A DNA stretch of 46,701 nucleotides. It comes from Alphaproteobacteria bacterium. GTDB lineage: Bacteria > Pseudomonadota > Alphaproteobacteria > Rhizobiales > Aestuariivirgaceae. The notes under the pieces were generated by a model, which made no database searches, was not told the DNA's origin, and saw nothing but the letters and a program-made list of their open reading frames with translations. The stretch is from the NCBI GenBank assembly GCA_028868695.1, contig JAGWTZ010000021.1:1-46701 (forward strand), given 5' to 3'. The position numbers were made by a program, and so were the translations under genes. Shown in pieces: positions 26,512 to 34,570 of the stretch. Within the stretch, counting starts at the first letter, position 1, and each line of letters opens with the position of its first letter.

Positions 26512-27231
26512 ATGTCTATCACCAAAGTCGTCTCATTCCCTTCTGAGGCTGAATTTCCAAACCGGTTGCCGCCCTTTGCGGGCGGGGGCGGGTCTGAAAC
26601 GCCCTCCAGTGTCTTGCGGTTCCGCCAAGCGCTGCAGGACCAGGCCCCGGCCGAAACACTGATGGGCCAGCTGCGTGACATCATCACCGGGCCACAGGCG
26701 CGGCTCAGCGAGGCGCGCTTCGAGGAGATGCTCGACATTCTCGAAGAGCAGAAGGACGCCGCCACGGCGCGCCTTGACGTGCTGGAGGAGAACCTCGGCG
26801 AGGCGGTTCACAATGCCTCGCGCATGACCGGCCTTCTGGAAGACCAGCAGCACGACATCTTTGCGCTCACCCGCAAGCTGGATGACACGCTCAAACACCT
26901 GCGTGACGAGCAGGATGCGGCGCTGGACAAGCTGCGCGCAGACCTGCAGCTCGGCATGGAAATGATGTCGGATAGCTTCAAGGGCCAGGTTGAAGCGCTG
27001 GAAATGAACATGCGCGGCGGGCTGCTGGATCTTTCCAGCTCCCTGGTCGTTCACATTGCCGAAGAAGACAAGCGTTGGGACCGCGAGCGTGAAAGCGCGC
27101 GCCTGACGCTGGACCAGCGCATCGCCCAATGGCGCGCCGAGATGGAAGACGGACGGCGCGAAGACCGCGAGGAAATCGCCAACTCCATGGTTGACATCGG
27201 CCAGCGGCTTCTGGCCTTGCGCAAGAACTGA
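26512..27231 (+). CDS. Coiled-coil protein of unknown function
   Basis: I do not recognise this 239-residue protein. It has no signal peptide or membrane segment. After a Pro/Gly-rich N-terminus (about 1-35), nearly the whole length (about 55-235) is charged helix with heptad-like spacing (EEMLDILEEQKDAATARLDVL, LTRKLDDTLKHLRDEQDAALDKL), so a long coiled coil is likely. The ATG at 26512 follows AGGAGCAAAAC. A CtrA-like site upstream suggests cell-cycle-linked expression and perhaps a structural or polar role; that is inference. Confidence 0.75.
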   Translation: MSITKVVSFPSEAEFPNRLPPFAGGGGSETPSSVLRFRQALQDQAPAETLMGQLRDIITGPQARLSEARFEEMLDILEEQKDAATARLDVLEENLGEAVHNASRMTGLLEDQQHDIFALTRKLDDTLKHLRDEQDAALDKLRADLQLGMEMMSDSFKGQVEALEMNMRGGLLDLSSSLVVHIAEEDKRWDRERESARLTLDQRIAQWRAEMEDGRREDREEIANSMVDIGQRLLALRKN

Positions 27232-27234
27232 ACG

Positions 27235-27277
27235 CCCAAAAAAGACGGGATCGCGGAACATGTGCGCCGCGATCCCG
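27235..27277 (-). terminator. Rho-independent terminator of SDR gene
   Basis: An 11-bp stem, CGGGATCGCGG (27246-27256) with CCGCGATCCCG (27267-27277), is followed on the minus strand by a TCTTTTTT run. It sits just after the SDR stop and could also end the convergent coiled-coil transcript. Confidence 0.78.
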
Positions 27278-27283
27278 GATGGC

Positions 27284-28162
27284 TCAGCCCGCCAGAGCGG
27301 CGGCGTTGGCCTTCACCCAGTCTTCAAAGGGTTGCGGCTCCTGCCCGGTGATGGACTTGTAGTCCTTGGCGTCGCCTTCGAGGCCGCCCTTGGCGATGTT
27401 GTCATCGAAGGACGCGAAGATGCGGGCCACGGCTTCGGGCAGGCCAGCACCGATCATGCCCTGCACCAGGCCTTCCACCGGAACATGCACCACATTGAGC
27501 GGCTTGCCCGTGGCCTTGGAGACGAGGGCGGCCACTTCCTCAATGGTGTAAGCCTTGGCGCCGGAGAGCGTGTAGACAGCGTGGCCCGGTGCGTTCTTGG
27601 CGAGAACGGCGGCGATGGCGCGGGCTTGGTCATCGCGCGCGATGTGGGCCATCTTGCCCTGGCCAGCGGCGGAATAATGCGTGCCGGATTTCAATGCGAT
27701 GGGCATGGAGTGGAACAGGTTCTCGAAATACCAGTTGTCGCGCAGGATGGTCGAAGCCTTGAAGCCAGCATCCTTGATGGCTTTTTCGGTGCCCGCATGG
27801 TCTGGCGCAAACAGCACGGCGGAGGTCTCGGGCCGGGGCATTGAGGTGTAGACGATGTGGGCCACGCCAGCGGCCTTGGCGGCCTTCACGGCGGCGGCGT
27901 GCTGCCTGGCGCGGGCGCCGGGGGCCATGGCATCGGTGGAGATGAGAAGGAAGCGGTCAACACCAGCGAGGGACTTGGCAAGGCCCGCCTCATCGTCGAA
28001 ATCGGCATGGCGGATGGTCACGCCCTTTGCCTTCAAGTCCGCCAGTTTGGCGGCATCACGTGTGCCGGCAATAATCTCGCTGGCCGGCACCTTAAAGGTG
28101 GCGAGCAGGTGGTTGATGACAGCGCGGCCCAGATGGCCAGCGGCGCCTGAAATGAAAATCAT
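27284..28162 (-). CDS. NAD(P)-binding SDR, NmrA/QorB-like
   Basis: An atypical short-chain dehydrogenase of 292 residues. The N-terminal nucleotide-binding motif is SGAAGHLGRAVINHLL (5-20), followed by AGTRDAAKLADLKAKGV and FDDEAGLAKSLAGVDRFLLIS. TILRDNWYFENL is typical of the YtfG/QorB group, quinone or aldehyde reductases. It is divergent from an operon ending in an HxlR regulator. Such reductases are often paired with HxlR proteins, which sense quinones or aldehydes. Confidence 0.87.
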   Translation of the reverse strand: MIFISGAAGHLGRAVINHLLATFKVPASEIIAGTRDAAKLADLKAKGVTIRHADFDDEAGLAKSLAGVDRFLLISTDAMAPGARARQHAAAVKAAKAAGVAHIVYTSMPRPETSAVLFAPDHAGTEKAIKDAGFKASTILRDNWYFENLFHSMPIALKSGTHYSAAGQGKMAHIARDDQARAIAAVLAKNAPGHAVYTLSGAKAYTIEEVAALVSKATGKPLNVVHVPVEGLVQGMIGAGLPEAVARIFASFDDNIAKGGLEGDAKDYKSITGQEPQPFEDWVKANAAALAG

Positions 28163-28184
28163 GGGGAAGCCTTTCTTGAATTGG

Positions 28185-28197
28185 TCTCAAAATGAGA
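28185..28197. promoter_or_regulatory. Small inverted repeat in the divergent SDR/HxlR spacer
   Basis: TCTCAAAATGAGA has 5-bp arms around a 3-bp centre and lies 23 bp upstream of the SDR start. It is a candidate HxlR operator only by position. Confidence 0.3.
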
Positions 28198-28277
28198 GTA
28201 GGGCTTATTTATAGTCAAATCGCAAAGCCGCAAGACGGCACTTTCGCCGCTGGTGGTTACTTCAAGGGAACCGCTGC

Positions 28278-28793
28278 ATGACCCAGGTTACGAACAAGGC
28301 CAGCCCACAGGCATTGCAGCCCAATGACGTGCCCGTGCTGCTCAAGCGCATGCTGCAGGCGCAGGTGATCGGGCCGATCCATGCCGAGATGGTGGCAGCC
28401 CTGGGAAAGGACAAGGCCGATGCGCTGCTTGATGCCGCGATCCAGAAGGCGGCCATTGCCGAGGGGCGCTCCTTCGCGGCGGCGGCACCTGAAGGCAAGC
28501 CCTCCATGGCGCACTTCCAGAAGCTGTATGAGCTGTGGTCGCGCAATGGCGCGCTGGAGATTGACCTCATCGCCGCAACGGACAGCAGCTTTGACTTTGA
28601 CGTGACGCGCTGCCGCTATGCCGAAACCTACAAGGAGATGGGGCTGGGCCACATCGGCCACCTGATGTCCTGCAACCGCGATGGCACGTTCTGCCAGGGC
28701 TATGACCCCAACATCGTGCTGGAGCGCAAGGAAACAATCATGAGCGGTTCACGCCGCTGCACCTTCCGCTACCGCGCCAAGGAGATTGCGTGA
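28278..28793 (+). CDS. L-2-amino-thiazoline-4-carboxylate hydrolase family protein
   Basis: A 171-residue protein resembling the ATC hydrolase family. The conserved core reads FDFDVTRCRYAETYKEMG, then LMSCNRDGTFCQGYDPNI and LERKETIMSGSRRCTFRY. The named enzyme opens a thiazoline ring on the way to cysteine, but many members have unknown substrates. The stop overlaps the HxlR start (TGATG), and the SDR gene is divergent, so it may act on a compound sensed by that regulator. Confidence 0.8.
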   Translation: MTQVTNKASPQALQPNDVPVLLKRMLQAQVIGPIHAEMVAALGKDKADALLDAAIQKAAIAEGRSFAAAAPEGKPSMAHFQKLYELWSRNGALEIDLIAATDSSFDFDVTRCRYAETYKEMGLGHIGHLMSCNRDGTFCQGYDPNIVLERKETIMSGSRRCTFRYRAKEIA

Positions 28794-29200
28794 TGGAAAT
28801 TCTTGTTGAAGCTGGTGCGCCGCGTGGCAAGACCCCGCGCCGCCAAACGGCGGAACTCACCGCCGCCTGCCCGGTGCGCGATGTGCTGGACAGGGTGGGC
28901 GACAAATGGAGCGCGCTGGTGGTGCGCGAGCTTGCGGGCGGGGCCAAGCGCTTCGGCGTGTTGCGGCGGGCGATTGTGGATATCTCGCAGCGCATGCTCA
29001 CGGAAACGCTGCGGCATTTGCAGCGCGATGGCTTCATTTCGCGCCGGGTCATTCCGGCAACGCCGCCACAAGTGGAATATGCGCTGACGGACCTTGGCCA
29101 TTCGTTGCAGGGGGCGCTGGGCGGGCTGGCGCGCTGGTCCGAGCAGAACCACGGTGCCATCCGCGCGGCGCGGGCGGCCTTTGACCAGGGCGGCGCATAA
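28793..29200 (+). CDS. HxlR family transcriptional regulator
   Basis: Winged-helix regulator of 135 residues. The family core CPVRDVLDRVGDKWSALVVREL (about 24-45), RFGVLRRAIVDISQRMLTETLRHLQRDGFI and PPQVEYALTDLGHSL are all present. The N-terminal Cys in the core is the redox or electrophile sensor in some members. A GTG one codon upstream (28790) is an alternative start. Probably controls itself and the divergent SDR. Confidence 0.92.
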   Translation: MEILVEAGAPRGKTPRRQTAELTAACPVRDVLDRVGDKWSALVVRELAGGAKRFGVLRRAIVDISQRMLTETLRHLQRDGFISRRVIPATPPQVEYALTDLGHSLQGALGGLARWSEQNHGAIRAARAAFDQGGA

Positions 29201-29221
29201 GGCTGCCACCACGTGAAAACA

Positions 29222-29247
29222 AAAAGGCCCCGTTTCCGGGGCCTTTC
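29222..29247. terminator. Bidirectional terminator
   Basis: GGCCCC-GTTTCC-GGGGCC is flanked by A on the left and TTT on the right. On the minus strand it runs into TTTTTGTTTT. It can end both the HxlR operon and the convergent secreted-protein gene. Confidence 0.75.
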
Positions 29248-29272
29248 GCATTCTTGCCGTGAGGCGTTGGGC

Positions 29273-30010
29273 TTACATGCCCTTGGCCTTCATGTCCTTG
29301 TTGCACTGCGACCAATACTGCGGCCACATCAGGCCAGCCGGAACCTTGTTCGCAGCCTTCATGCCGCGCCACTGTTCGCCGCACATCTTGATGCGCTTGT
29401 GGGCAGCCAGCTGGCCGGGGGTGTAGGGCTTGCCGTTCTTGTCGGCGGTGGCCAGCGGGGTGTTGTCCGGGGTGGCCGAGGGTTCCGGCGGAGCAACCGA
29501 GACCGCCTTGGCGCCCTTGGCGGCGGCGGCAGGAGCGGCAGGAGCAGCCGGGGCGGCAGGAGCCGCAGCGCCAGCAACCTGGCATTTGGCAGCCACGAAA
29601 TCCTTCCAGGTCATGCCGGCGGGAACCGTGTTGGCGACCTTCATCGCCTTCCATGCGGCCGAGCAATCCTTCATGAAGCTGCCCGACGGGGTGGTGGCGG
29701 CAGCGGCAGGCGCAGCCGGAGCGGCAGCCTTGGCGGTGGTGGTGGCAGCGGCTGGAGCAGCCGGAGCCTTGGCACCCTTGGCGGCGGCCGGAGCAGCGGG
29801 CGCAGCCGGAGCGGCAGTCGCATCAGTGCCGCACTGGGCCTTGCGGAAATCGTTCCACTTCATGCCGCCGTCGGTGCCGGCGGCCTTGGCGGCCTTGTAC
29901 TTGGCGCTGCATTCGGCCATGCTAAGGGCCGAGGCGCTGCCAGACATGAAGGCGCTCGCCGAAACTGCGAGCAACGCAGCCAGGCCGAGAGTGCGCAAGT
30001 TATGGGACAT
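29273..30010 (-). CDS. Secreted protein with three two-cysteine modules and Ala/Pro linkers
   Basis: A 245-residue protein with a signal peptide (about 1-29). It holds three copies of a ~27-residue module bounded by cysteines: 34-60, 116-143 and 210-236. Each module reads roughly C-x3-[WY]-K/R-x-x-K-A-x(4-6)-G-M-x-W-x-[DQ]-[FY]-x(3-4)-C. The modules are separated by low-complexity Ala/Pro/Lys linkers. Each pair of cysteines probably forms one disulfide in a helical hairpin. I do not know the function; similar Ala/Pro-rich repeats occur in rhizobial secreted proteins. The start follows AAGGAAC. Confidence 0.8.
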   Translation of the reverse strand: MSHNLRTLGLAALLAVSASAFMSGSASALSMAECSAKYKAAKAAGTDGGMKWNDFRKAQCGTDATAAPAAPAAPAAAKGAKAPAAPAAATTTAKAAAPAAPAAAATTPSGSFMKDCSAAWKAMKVANTVPAGMTWKDFVAAKCQVAGAAAPAAPAAPAAPAAAAKGAKAVSVAPPEPSATPDNTPLATADKNGKPYTPGQLAAHKRIKMCGEQWRGMKAANKVPAGLMWPQYWSQCNKDMKAKGM

Positions 30011-30025
30011 TTTTTGTTCCTTACT

Positions 30026-30042
30026 ATGTAGCCGCCCTACAT
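30026..30042 (-). promoter_or_regulatory. Leader stem-loop of the three-module gene
   Basis: ATGTAG and CTACAT pair around CCGCC, 16 bp ahead of the start codon and close to the ribosome binding site. It could modulate translation initiation. Confidence 0.35.
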
Positions 30043-30059
30043 GATGCGGACTAAGGTTG

Positions 30060-30087
30060 AAAAAGAGCAGGATTCGCCATCCTGCTC
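30060..30087 (-). terminator. Intrinsic terminator inside the leader of the three-module gene
   Basis: GAGCAGGAT (30065-30073) pairs with ATCCTGCTC (30079-30087) and is followed on the minus strand by TTTTT. It lies 50 bp upstream of the gene's start in the sense direction, with no minus-strand gene ahead of it. It is therefore either an attenuator or the end of a short RNA starting before 30160. Confidence 0.6.
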
Positions 30088-30163
30088 CGGCGCATTCTAA
30101 TCTTTCAGAATGATGTTTAAAAGGCGGCGGAAAGATTAACGATTTGTCATGGAGGCGAAGCCC

Positions 30164-30667
30164 GTGTCACTGGCGCAAGACATTGCCAAAATTGAAGAGC
30201 AGGAACAGGTTCTGCGCTTCAAGGCCTTTGATGAACACACCGCCTGGGCGCTGGGCAGCGCCATGCGCGCCGAAGCCGAAAAGCAGAAGCTTCCCCTGGT
30301 CATCGACATCCGCATCGGGCCGCGGCAAATGTTCTTTGCGGCCCTTCCGGGCACCGCCCCTGACAACAGCGAGTGGGTGCGGCGCAAGGCCAACAGCGTG
30401 CTGCGCTTTCACCGCAGCTCCTATCTGTTGAACCGCCAGTATGAGCAGAGCGCGCGCAGTTTCGGCACAGCCATGGGCATTGACCCGATGGACCACGCCA
30501 ATGCCGGCGGCGGCTTCCCGCTCACCATCGAGGGCGTGGGCGTGATTGGCTCGATCACCGTATCGGGCATTCCGCAGCGTGATGACCATGGCTTCGTGGT
30601 GCAGGCGCTATGCGCGTTTCTGGGCAAGAACCACGCCAAGCTGGCGCTGGAGCCGGAGGGCAAATGA
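30164..30667 (+). CDS. UPF0303 / HbpS-GlcG-like protein
   Basis: A 167-residue member of the UPF0303 family, related in fold to heme-binding HbpS/GlcG. Family phrases include FDEHTAWALG, PLVIDIRIGPRQMFFAALPGT, WVRRKANSVLRFHRSS and GGGFPLTIEGVGVIGSITVSG. I chose the GTG at 30164: GGAGG lies 8 bp before it, and the product MSLAQDIAKIEEQE matches family N-termini. The ATG at 30149 overlaps that ribosome site. The stop overlaps the TSUP permease start (ATGA). Function is unknown; heme binding is a family-level guess. Confidence 0.82.
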   Translation: MSLAQDIAKIEEQEQVLRFKAFDEHTAWALGSAMRAEAEKQKLPLVIDIRIGPRQMFFAALPGTAPDNSEWVRRKANSVLRFHRSSYLLNRQYEQSARSFGTAMGIDPMDHANAGGGFPLTIEGVGVIGSITVSGIPQRDDHGFVVQALCAFLGKNHAKLALEPEGK

Positions 30668-31440
30668 GTTCTGCCGATCTGCTCTATTGGAGCCTTGCTC
30701 TGCTCGCTTCATTTCTGGTCGGCGCTTCCAAGGGCGGGCTGCCGCTGGTGGGGCTGCTTTCAGTTCCGCTGCTGTCGCTGGTGATGCCGGCCGGGCAGGC
30801 AGCGGGCCTGACGCTGCCGATCTACATTCTCTCCGACATGTATGGCCTGTGGATTTACCGGCGCGAGTTTGACAAGCGCAACATCTACATTCTCGTTCCG
30901 GCCGGGGCCATTGGCATCGCCGTTGGCTGGGCCACGGCGCACATGACCAACGAGAACATGGTGAAGCTTTTTGTGGCGGTGATTGGCATCGCCTATTGCC
31001 TCGATGCGATCTCCAAGGCCTGGCGCAAAGTGCCGTCCAAGCCAGCCGATGTGCCGCGCGGCATGTTCTGGGGAACGATTGCCGGCTTCACCAGTTTTGT
31101 CAGCCATGCGGGCGGGCCGCCCTACAACATGTTCGTGCTGCCGCAGCGCCTGGAAAAAATGATCTATGCGGGCACCACCACCATCATCTTCGCGGCCATC
31201 AACATGATGAAGCTGCCGCCCTATTGGTTCCTCGGGCAGGTCAATGTCAGCAGCCTGAACCAGTGTCTTTATCTGGCGCCCATCGCCTTGTTTGGCGCCT
31301 GGGCGGGCTACAAGCTTACGGGCGTGCTGCCGGAGAAGATTTTCTTCCGCTCCATCGAAGTGGCGCTGCTGATTGTTTCGGTTTTGCTGATCAAGGAATC
31401 GGTGCCCCCGCTGTGGGCCATGGCGCATGGCGGCGGTTAA
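30664..31440 (+). CDS. TSUP (TauE/SafE) family permease
   Basis: A 258-residue membrane protein with about eight hydrophobic segments and two half-repeats. The first repeat has FLVGASKGGLPLVGLLSVPLLSL and the second GTIAGFTSFVSHAGGPPYNMFVLP, the signature of sulfite/sulfonate/organic-anion exporters of the TSUP family. Four-base overlap with the UPF0303 gene suggests coexpression. Substrate not predictable. Confidence 0.88.
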   Translation: MSSADLLYWSLALLASFLVGASKGGLPLVGLLSVPLLSLVMPAGQAAGLTLPIYILSDMYGLWIYRREFDKRNIYILVPAGAIGIAVGWATAHMTNENMVKLFVAVIGIAYCLDAISKAWRKVPSKPADVPRGMFWGTIAGFTSFVSHAGGPPYNMFVLPQRLEKMIYAGTTTIIFAAINMMKLPPYWFLGQVNVSSLNQCLYLAPIALFGAWAGYKLTGVLPEKIFFRSIEVALLIVSVLLIKESVPPLWAMAHGGG

Positions 31441-31572
31441 GCTGAAATTTCGGTAATCTCATCGCGGCCAATTGCCAAGCTTTTGCGGCTTGTGCTCACC
31501 TGCGCGGTGCAGCGCATGGGGGACAAGACCGTTCAGCGCGCTGCGCAAGCAATGTGCAAACAGGAGCAAGTG

Positions 31573-31920
31573 ATGCTGAAAGAATTCCGGGATTTCGCGC
31601 TGAAAGGCAATGTGCTGGACCTCGCCATTGGCGTGATCATGGCCACCACATTCGGTGGGGTGGTGGCGTCGGCGGTGAAGGATGTGATCATGCCCATCGT
31701 TGGCATGATTTTCGGCCACCCGACTTTTGATGATCTCGCCCTCGGCAGTGTGGCCTATGGCAAGTTCCTCACCCAGGTGGTCAATTTCCTGATTGTCGCC
31801 TTCTCGCTGTTCATCATCATCAAGGCCATCAACACGGCCACGGGCGGCGGCATGAAGGGCGAGGTCAATGAGGAGATGAAGGACGGCCTCAAGGATTCGC
31901 TGAAAGAACAGAAGGAATAA
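31573..31920 (+). CDS. mscL: Large-conductance mechanosensitive channel MscL
   Basis: Homopentameric channel that opens under membrane tension in osmotic downshock. The N-terminal helix and TM1 (MLKEFRDFALKGNVLDLAIGVIMATTFGGVVASAVKDVIMP) and TM2 (VVNFLIVAFSLFIIIKAIN) are canonical. At 115 residues it is shorter than E. coli MscL (136), with a shorter periplasmic loop and a reduced C-terminal bundle ending in acidic and basic residues. The ATG follows AGGAGCAAGTG. Confidence 0.93.
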   Translation: MLKEFRDFALKGNVLDLAIGVIMATTFGGVVASAVKDVIMPIVGMIFGHPTFDDLALGSVAYGKFLTQVVNFLIVAFSLFIIIKAINTATGGGMKGEVNEEMKDGLKDSLKEQKE

Positions 31921-31958
31921 CCACGCAGCGCGTGGGGTTTTGGAGGCGGCGGCAGGGG

Positions 31959-33533
31959 TTACTCGATCGCCGCCTCAATCACGTCATCGGGGATTTCATC
32001 TGGCTTGGCCGTGGCCGAGGCTGGTTTTTTGGGCGGCGTGCGGAGGATGAGGATCAGCGGGCTAGCGGCGAGCGTGATCCACATCATCAGGCGGAAATCC
32101 TGCAGGTAGGCCAGGTCTGCCGCCAGCGACGTCACGCCGGCATTGGCCACCGAAAGCCCGTAGGTGGAGCCCAGATCCAGCGCGCCCTTCGACATGGCGT
32201 AGGCCGCGCCTGGGCTGAAGGGCGACACATAATCCGCAAAGGCGGCGTGATTGATCTGGGTGCGCTCGGCCAGATAGGTGATCACCACCGAGATGCCGAT
32301 GCTGCTGCCGATGTTGCGCACCAGGCTGAACAGCGCCGTGCCCTCGTTGCGGTAATGGCCCTGCAGCGTTGAGAAGGTCAGGGTGGAAAGCGGCACGAAG
32401 ATGAAGCCCAGCCCAAAGCCCTGCAGCACGCCGGAGGAAATGATGCCGCGTGCCGGCATGTCGGTGGTGAAGCCGGTCATCAGCCACATGGACAGGCAGG
32501 TGAGGGCGAGGCCAAAGCCGATCATGTAACGCGCGTCAATCTTGCCGGAAAGGCGGCCCACGGTGATCATCGCCACCATGGTGCCAATGCCGCGCGGCGC
32601 CAGCAGGAAGCCCACGTCAATCACCGGATAGCCCATCAGCGATTGCAGATAGGGCGGCAGCAGCGCCATGGTGGCCAGCAGGATCACGCCGATGATGAAA
32701 ATGAAGATCAGCCCGATGCTGAAATTGCGATCCTTGAAGATCGCGGGCTCAATGAAGGCGTGTTCGGTGGTGAAGATGTGGGCGATGAACAGATACATGG
32801 CCAGTGCGGCAATCATCGCCTCGATGATTACCTCATTGCTCGAGAACCAGTCCAGGCTTTCGCCACGGTCAAGCATCATCTGCAATGCACCAATGCCGAG
32901 CGAGAGCAGCGAGAAGCCCAGCAGGTCAAACTTGCGTTTGGGGTCGATCGCCGTTTCATGGACGTAAGCCATGATGCCGGCCCAGGCGAGAATGCCGAAG
33001 GGCAGGTTGATGTAAAACACCCAGCGCCAATTGTAATATTCGGTCAGCCAGCCGCCCAGAGATGGGCCGAGGATGGGGCCCACCATCACGCCCACGCCCC
33101 ACAGCGCCATGGCCGAGCCGTGCTTCTCGCGCGGATAGGCATCGAGCAGCACGGCTTGCGACAGCGGCACGAGGCTGGCCCCGAATATGCCCTGCAACAG
33201 GCGGAACAGCACGATCTGCGACAGGTTCTGCGCCGCGCCGCACAGCATCGAGGTGAGCGTGAAGCCCACCACTGCCCACAGGAAAATGCGCTTTCGCCCC
33301 AGCCGCGCCGAGAGGAAGCCGGTGAGCGGCATGAAGATCGCGGCGGCCACGATGTAGGATGTCAGCACCCAGGAAATCTGGTCCTGGGTTGCCCCCATGT
33401 TGCCCTGCATGTGCGGCAGGGCGACATTGGCGATGGTGGTGTCCAGCGCCTGCATGATGGTGGCCAGCATCACGGCAATGGTCACCATGCCGCGGTGGTT
33501 GGCTTCCGGGTTCTGGGGGGCGGCGGCGCTCAT
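31959..33533 (-). CDS. DHA2 family multidrug efflux MFS transporter (EmrB-like)
   Basis: A 524-residue proton-driven exporter with about 14 membrane segments. The DHA2 motifs are present: LDTTIANVALPHMQGNMGAT in TM1, LSARLGRKRIFLWAVVGFTLTSMLCGAA (motif A), and GVGVMVGPILGPSLGGWLTEYYNWRWVFYINLP (motif C region). It follows the fusion-protein gene by 5 bp, so the pair should form an EmrAB-type pump with an outer-membrane channel. Likely controlled by the adjacent MarR regulator. Confidence 0.93.
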   Translation of the reverse strand: MSAAAPQNPEANHRGMVTIAVMLATIMQALDTTIANVALPHMQGNMGATQDQISWVLTSYIVAAAIFMPLTGFLSARLGRKRIFLWAVVGFTLTSMLCGAAQNLSQIVLFRLLQGIFGASLVPLSQAVLLDAYPREKHGSAMALWGVGVMVGPILGPSLGGWLTEYYNWRWVFYINLPFGILAWAGIMAYVHETAIDPKRKFDLLGFSLLSLGIGALQMMLDRGESLDWFSSNEVIIEAMIAALAMYLFIAHIFTTEHAFIEPAIFKDRNFSIGLIFIFIIGVILLATMALLPPYLQSLMGYPVIDVGFLLAPRGIGTMVAMITVGRLSGKIDARYMIGFGLALTCLSMWLMTGFTTDMPARGIISSGVLQGFGLGFIFVPLSTLTFSTLQGHYRNEGTALFSLVRNIGSSIGISVVITYLAERTQINHAAFADYVSPFSPGAAYAMSKGALDLGSTYGLSVANAGVTSLAADLAYLQDFRLMMWITLAASPLILILRTPPKKPASATAKPDEIPDDVIEAAIE

Positions 33534-33538
33534 GGGCG

Positions 33539-34561
33539 TTACCAGAAGGCCAGGTCGCCCAGGCTGCGCTTGTGGCCGGTGTCGATCGAGACAGAAGCGC
33601 TCATGCCGACGCGCAGTTGCGGGCCATCGGCCTGCGGCTCCAGCTTGATGCGCACGGGCACGCGCTGGGCAATCTTCACCCAGTTGCCGGTGGCGTTCTG
33701 GGCGGGGATGACAGAGAAGGCAGCGCCGGTGGCGGGGCTCAGTGAATCCACCACGCCCTTGAAGGTGACGCCGGGGTAGGTGTCCACGGTCACGGTCACG
33801 GGCTGGCCCGCCTGCACATAGGTGATTTCTGTTTCAGTGAAATTGGCGTCCACGCGCATGTTGGCGCTGGCCACCAAAGCGAAGGCAGCAACGCCCGCGG
33901 TTTCATATTGGCCGGCAGCGGGCAGCTTGCTCACCATGCCATCGGTGGGCGCCTTCATTTCGGTGTGGGCAAGGTCCAGCTGCGCCTGGGCAAGGTCTGC
34001 CTGGGCGGAAACATAGGCTGGGTATTTCTCGAGCGGCGTATCCAGGCTGCCGCCGAGCGAGGCGGTGATGCGGTTCAGATCCTGCTGCAATTGGCTAATC
34101 TGCTGCTTGGCTAGCTCGCTGGCCTGGGTGGCGTCATCCATCGCCTGTTCGGAAAGCACGTTTTTGGCTGCCAGAGAGGATTGGCGCACGAAAGCCTTCT
34201 GCGCGAAATCATACTTGGTCTGGGCGGCGTCAATCTCCGCCTGCTTTTCGGAATAGCTGGCCTTCAGGCTGGCGAAGTCGATCTGCACTTGCGCCAGCTT
34301 GGCCCGTGCGCGGTCCAGCGCCACCTTGAAGGGCGCGTCATCAATGTGAAGGATGGCGTCTCCCGCCTTCACCAGCTGGTTCTCATGCACGGCCACATCC
34401 TTCACCACGCCGGAGATTTCCGGGCTGATGAGGATCAGCGAGGATTGCACATAGGCATTGTCCGTCGCGGCGTAGCGCCCGCCATGCAGATAGAAGGCGG
34501 CCACCACAATCAGTGCCGCAACAGGGATGCCAACCAGAAGTACAAGCCGTTTCATTCTCAC
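33539..34561 (-). CDS. EmrA-like membrane-fusion protein
   Basis: A 340-residue adaptor of the HlyD/EmrA family. N-terminal anchor at about 5-25, then TDNAYVQSSLILISPEISGVV and VHENQLVKAGDAILHIDDAPF (first lipoyl half). A helical hairpin (about 85-180) is followed by LAHTEMKAPTDGMVSKLPAAGQ (second half) and a beta-barrel domain. Partner of the DHA2 pump immediately downstream; the MarR gene lies 9 bp upstream of its start. Confidence 0.93.
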   Translation of the reverse strand: MRMKRLVLLVGIPVAALIVVAAFYLHGGRYAATDNAYVQSSLILISPEISGVVKDVAVHENQLVKAGDAILHIDDAPFKVALDRARAKLAQVQIDFASLKASYSEKQAEIDAAQTKYDFAQKAFVRQSSLAAKNVLSEQAMDDATQASELAKQQISQLQQDLNRITASLGGSLDTPLEKYPAYVSAQADLAQAQLDLAHTEMKAPTDGMVSKLPAAGQYETAGVAAFALVASANMRVDANFTETEITYVQAGQPVTVTVDTYPGVTFKGVVDSLSPATGAAFSVIPAQNATGNWVKIAQRVPVRIKLEPQADGPQLRVGMSASVSIDTGHKRSLGDLAFW

Positions 34562-34570
34562 TCCAGAAAA

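Noticed and set aside
32643-33779. 378-codon plus-strand open frame opposite the EmrB-like pump
   Set aside because: Antisense to a membrane transporter; the charged product mirrors hydrophobic codons.
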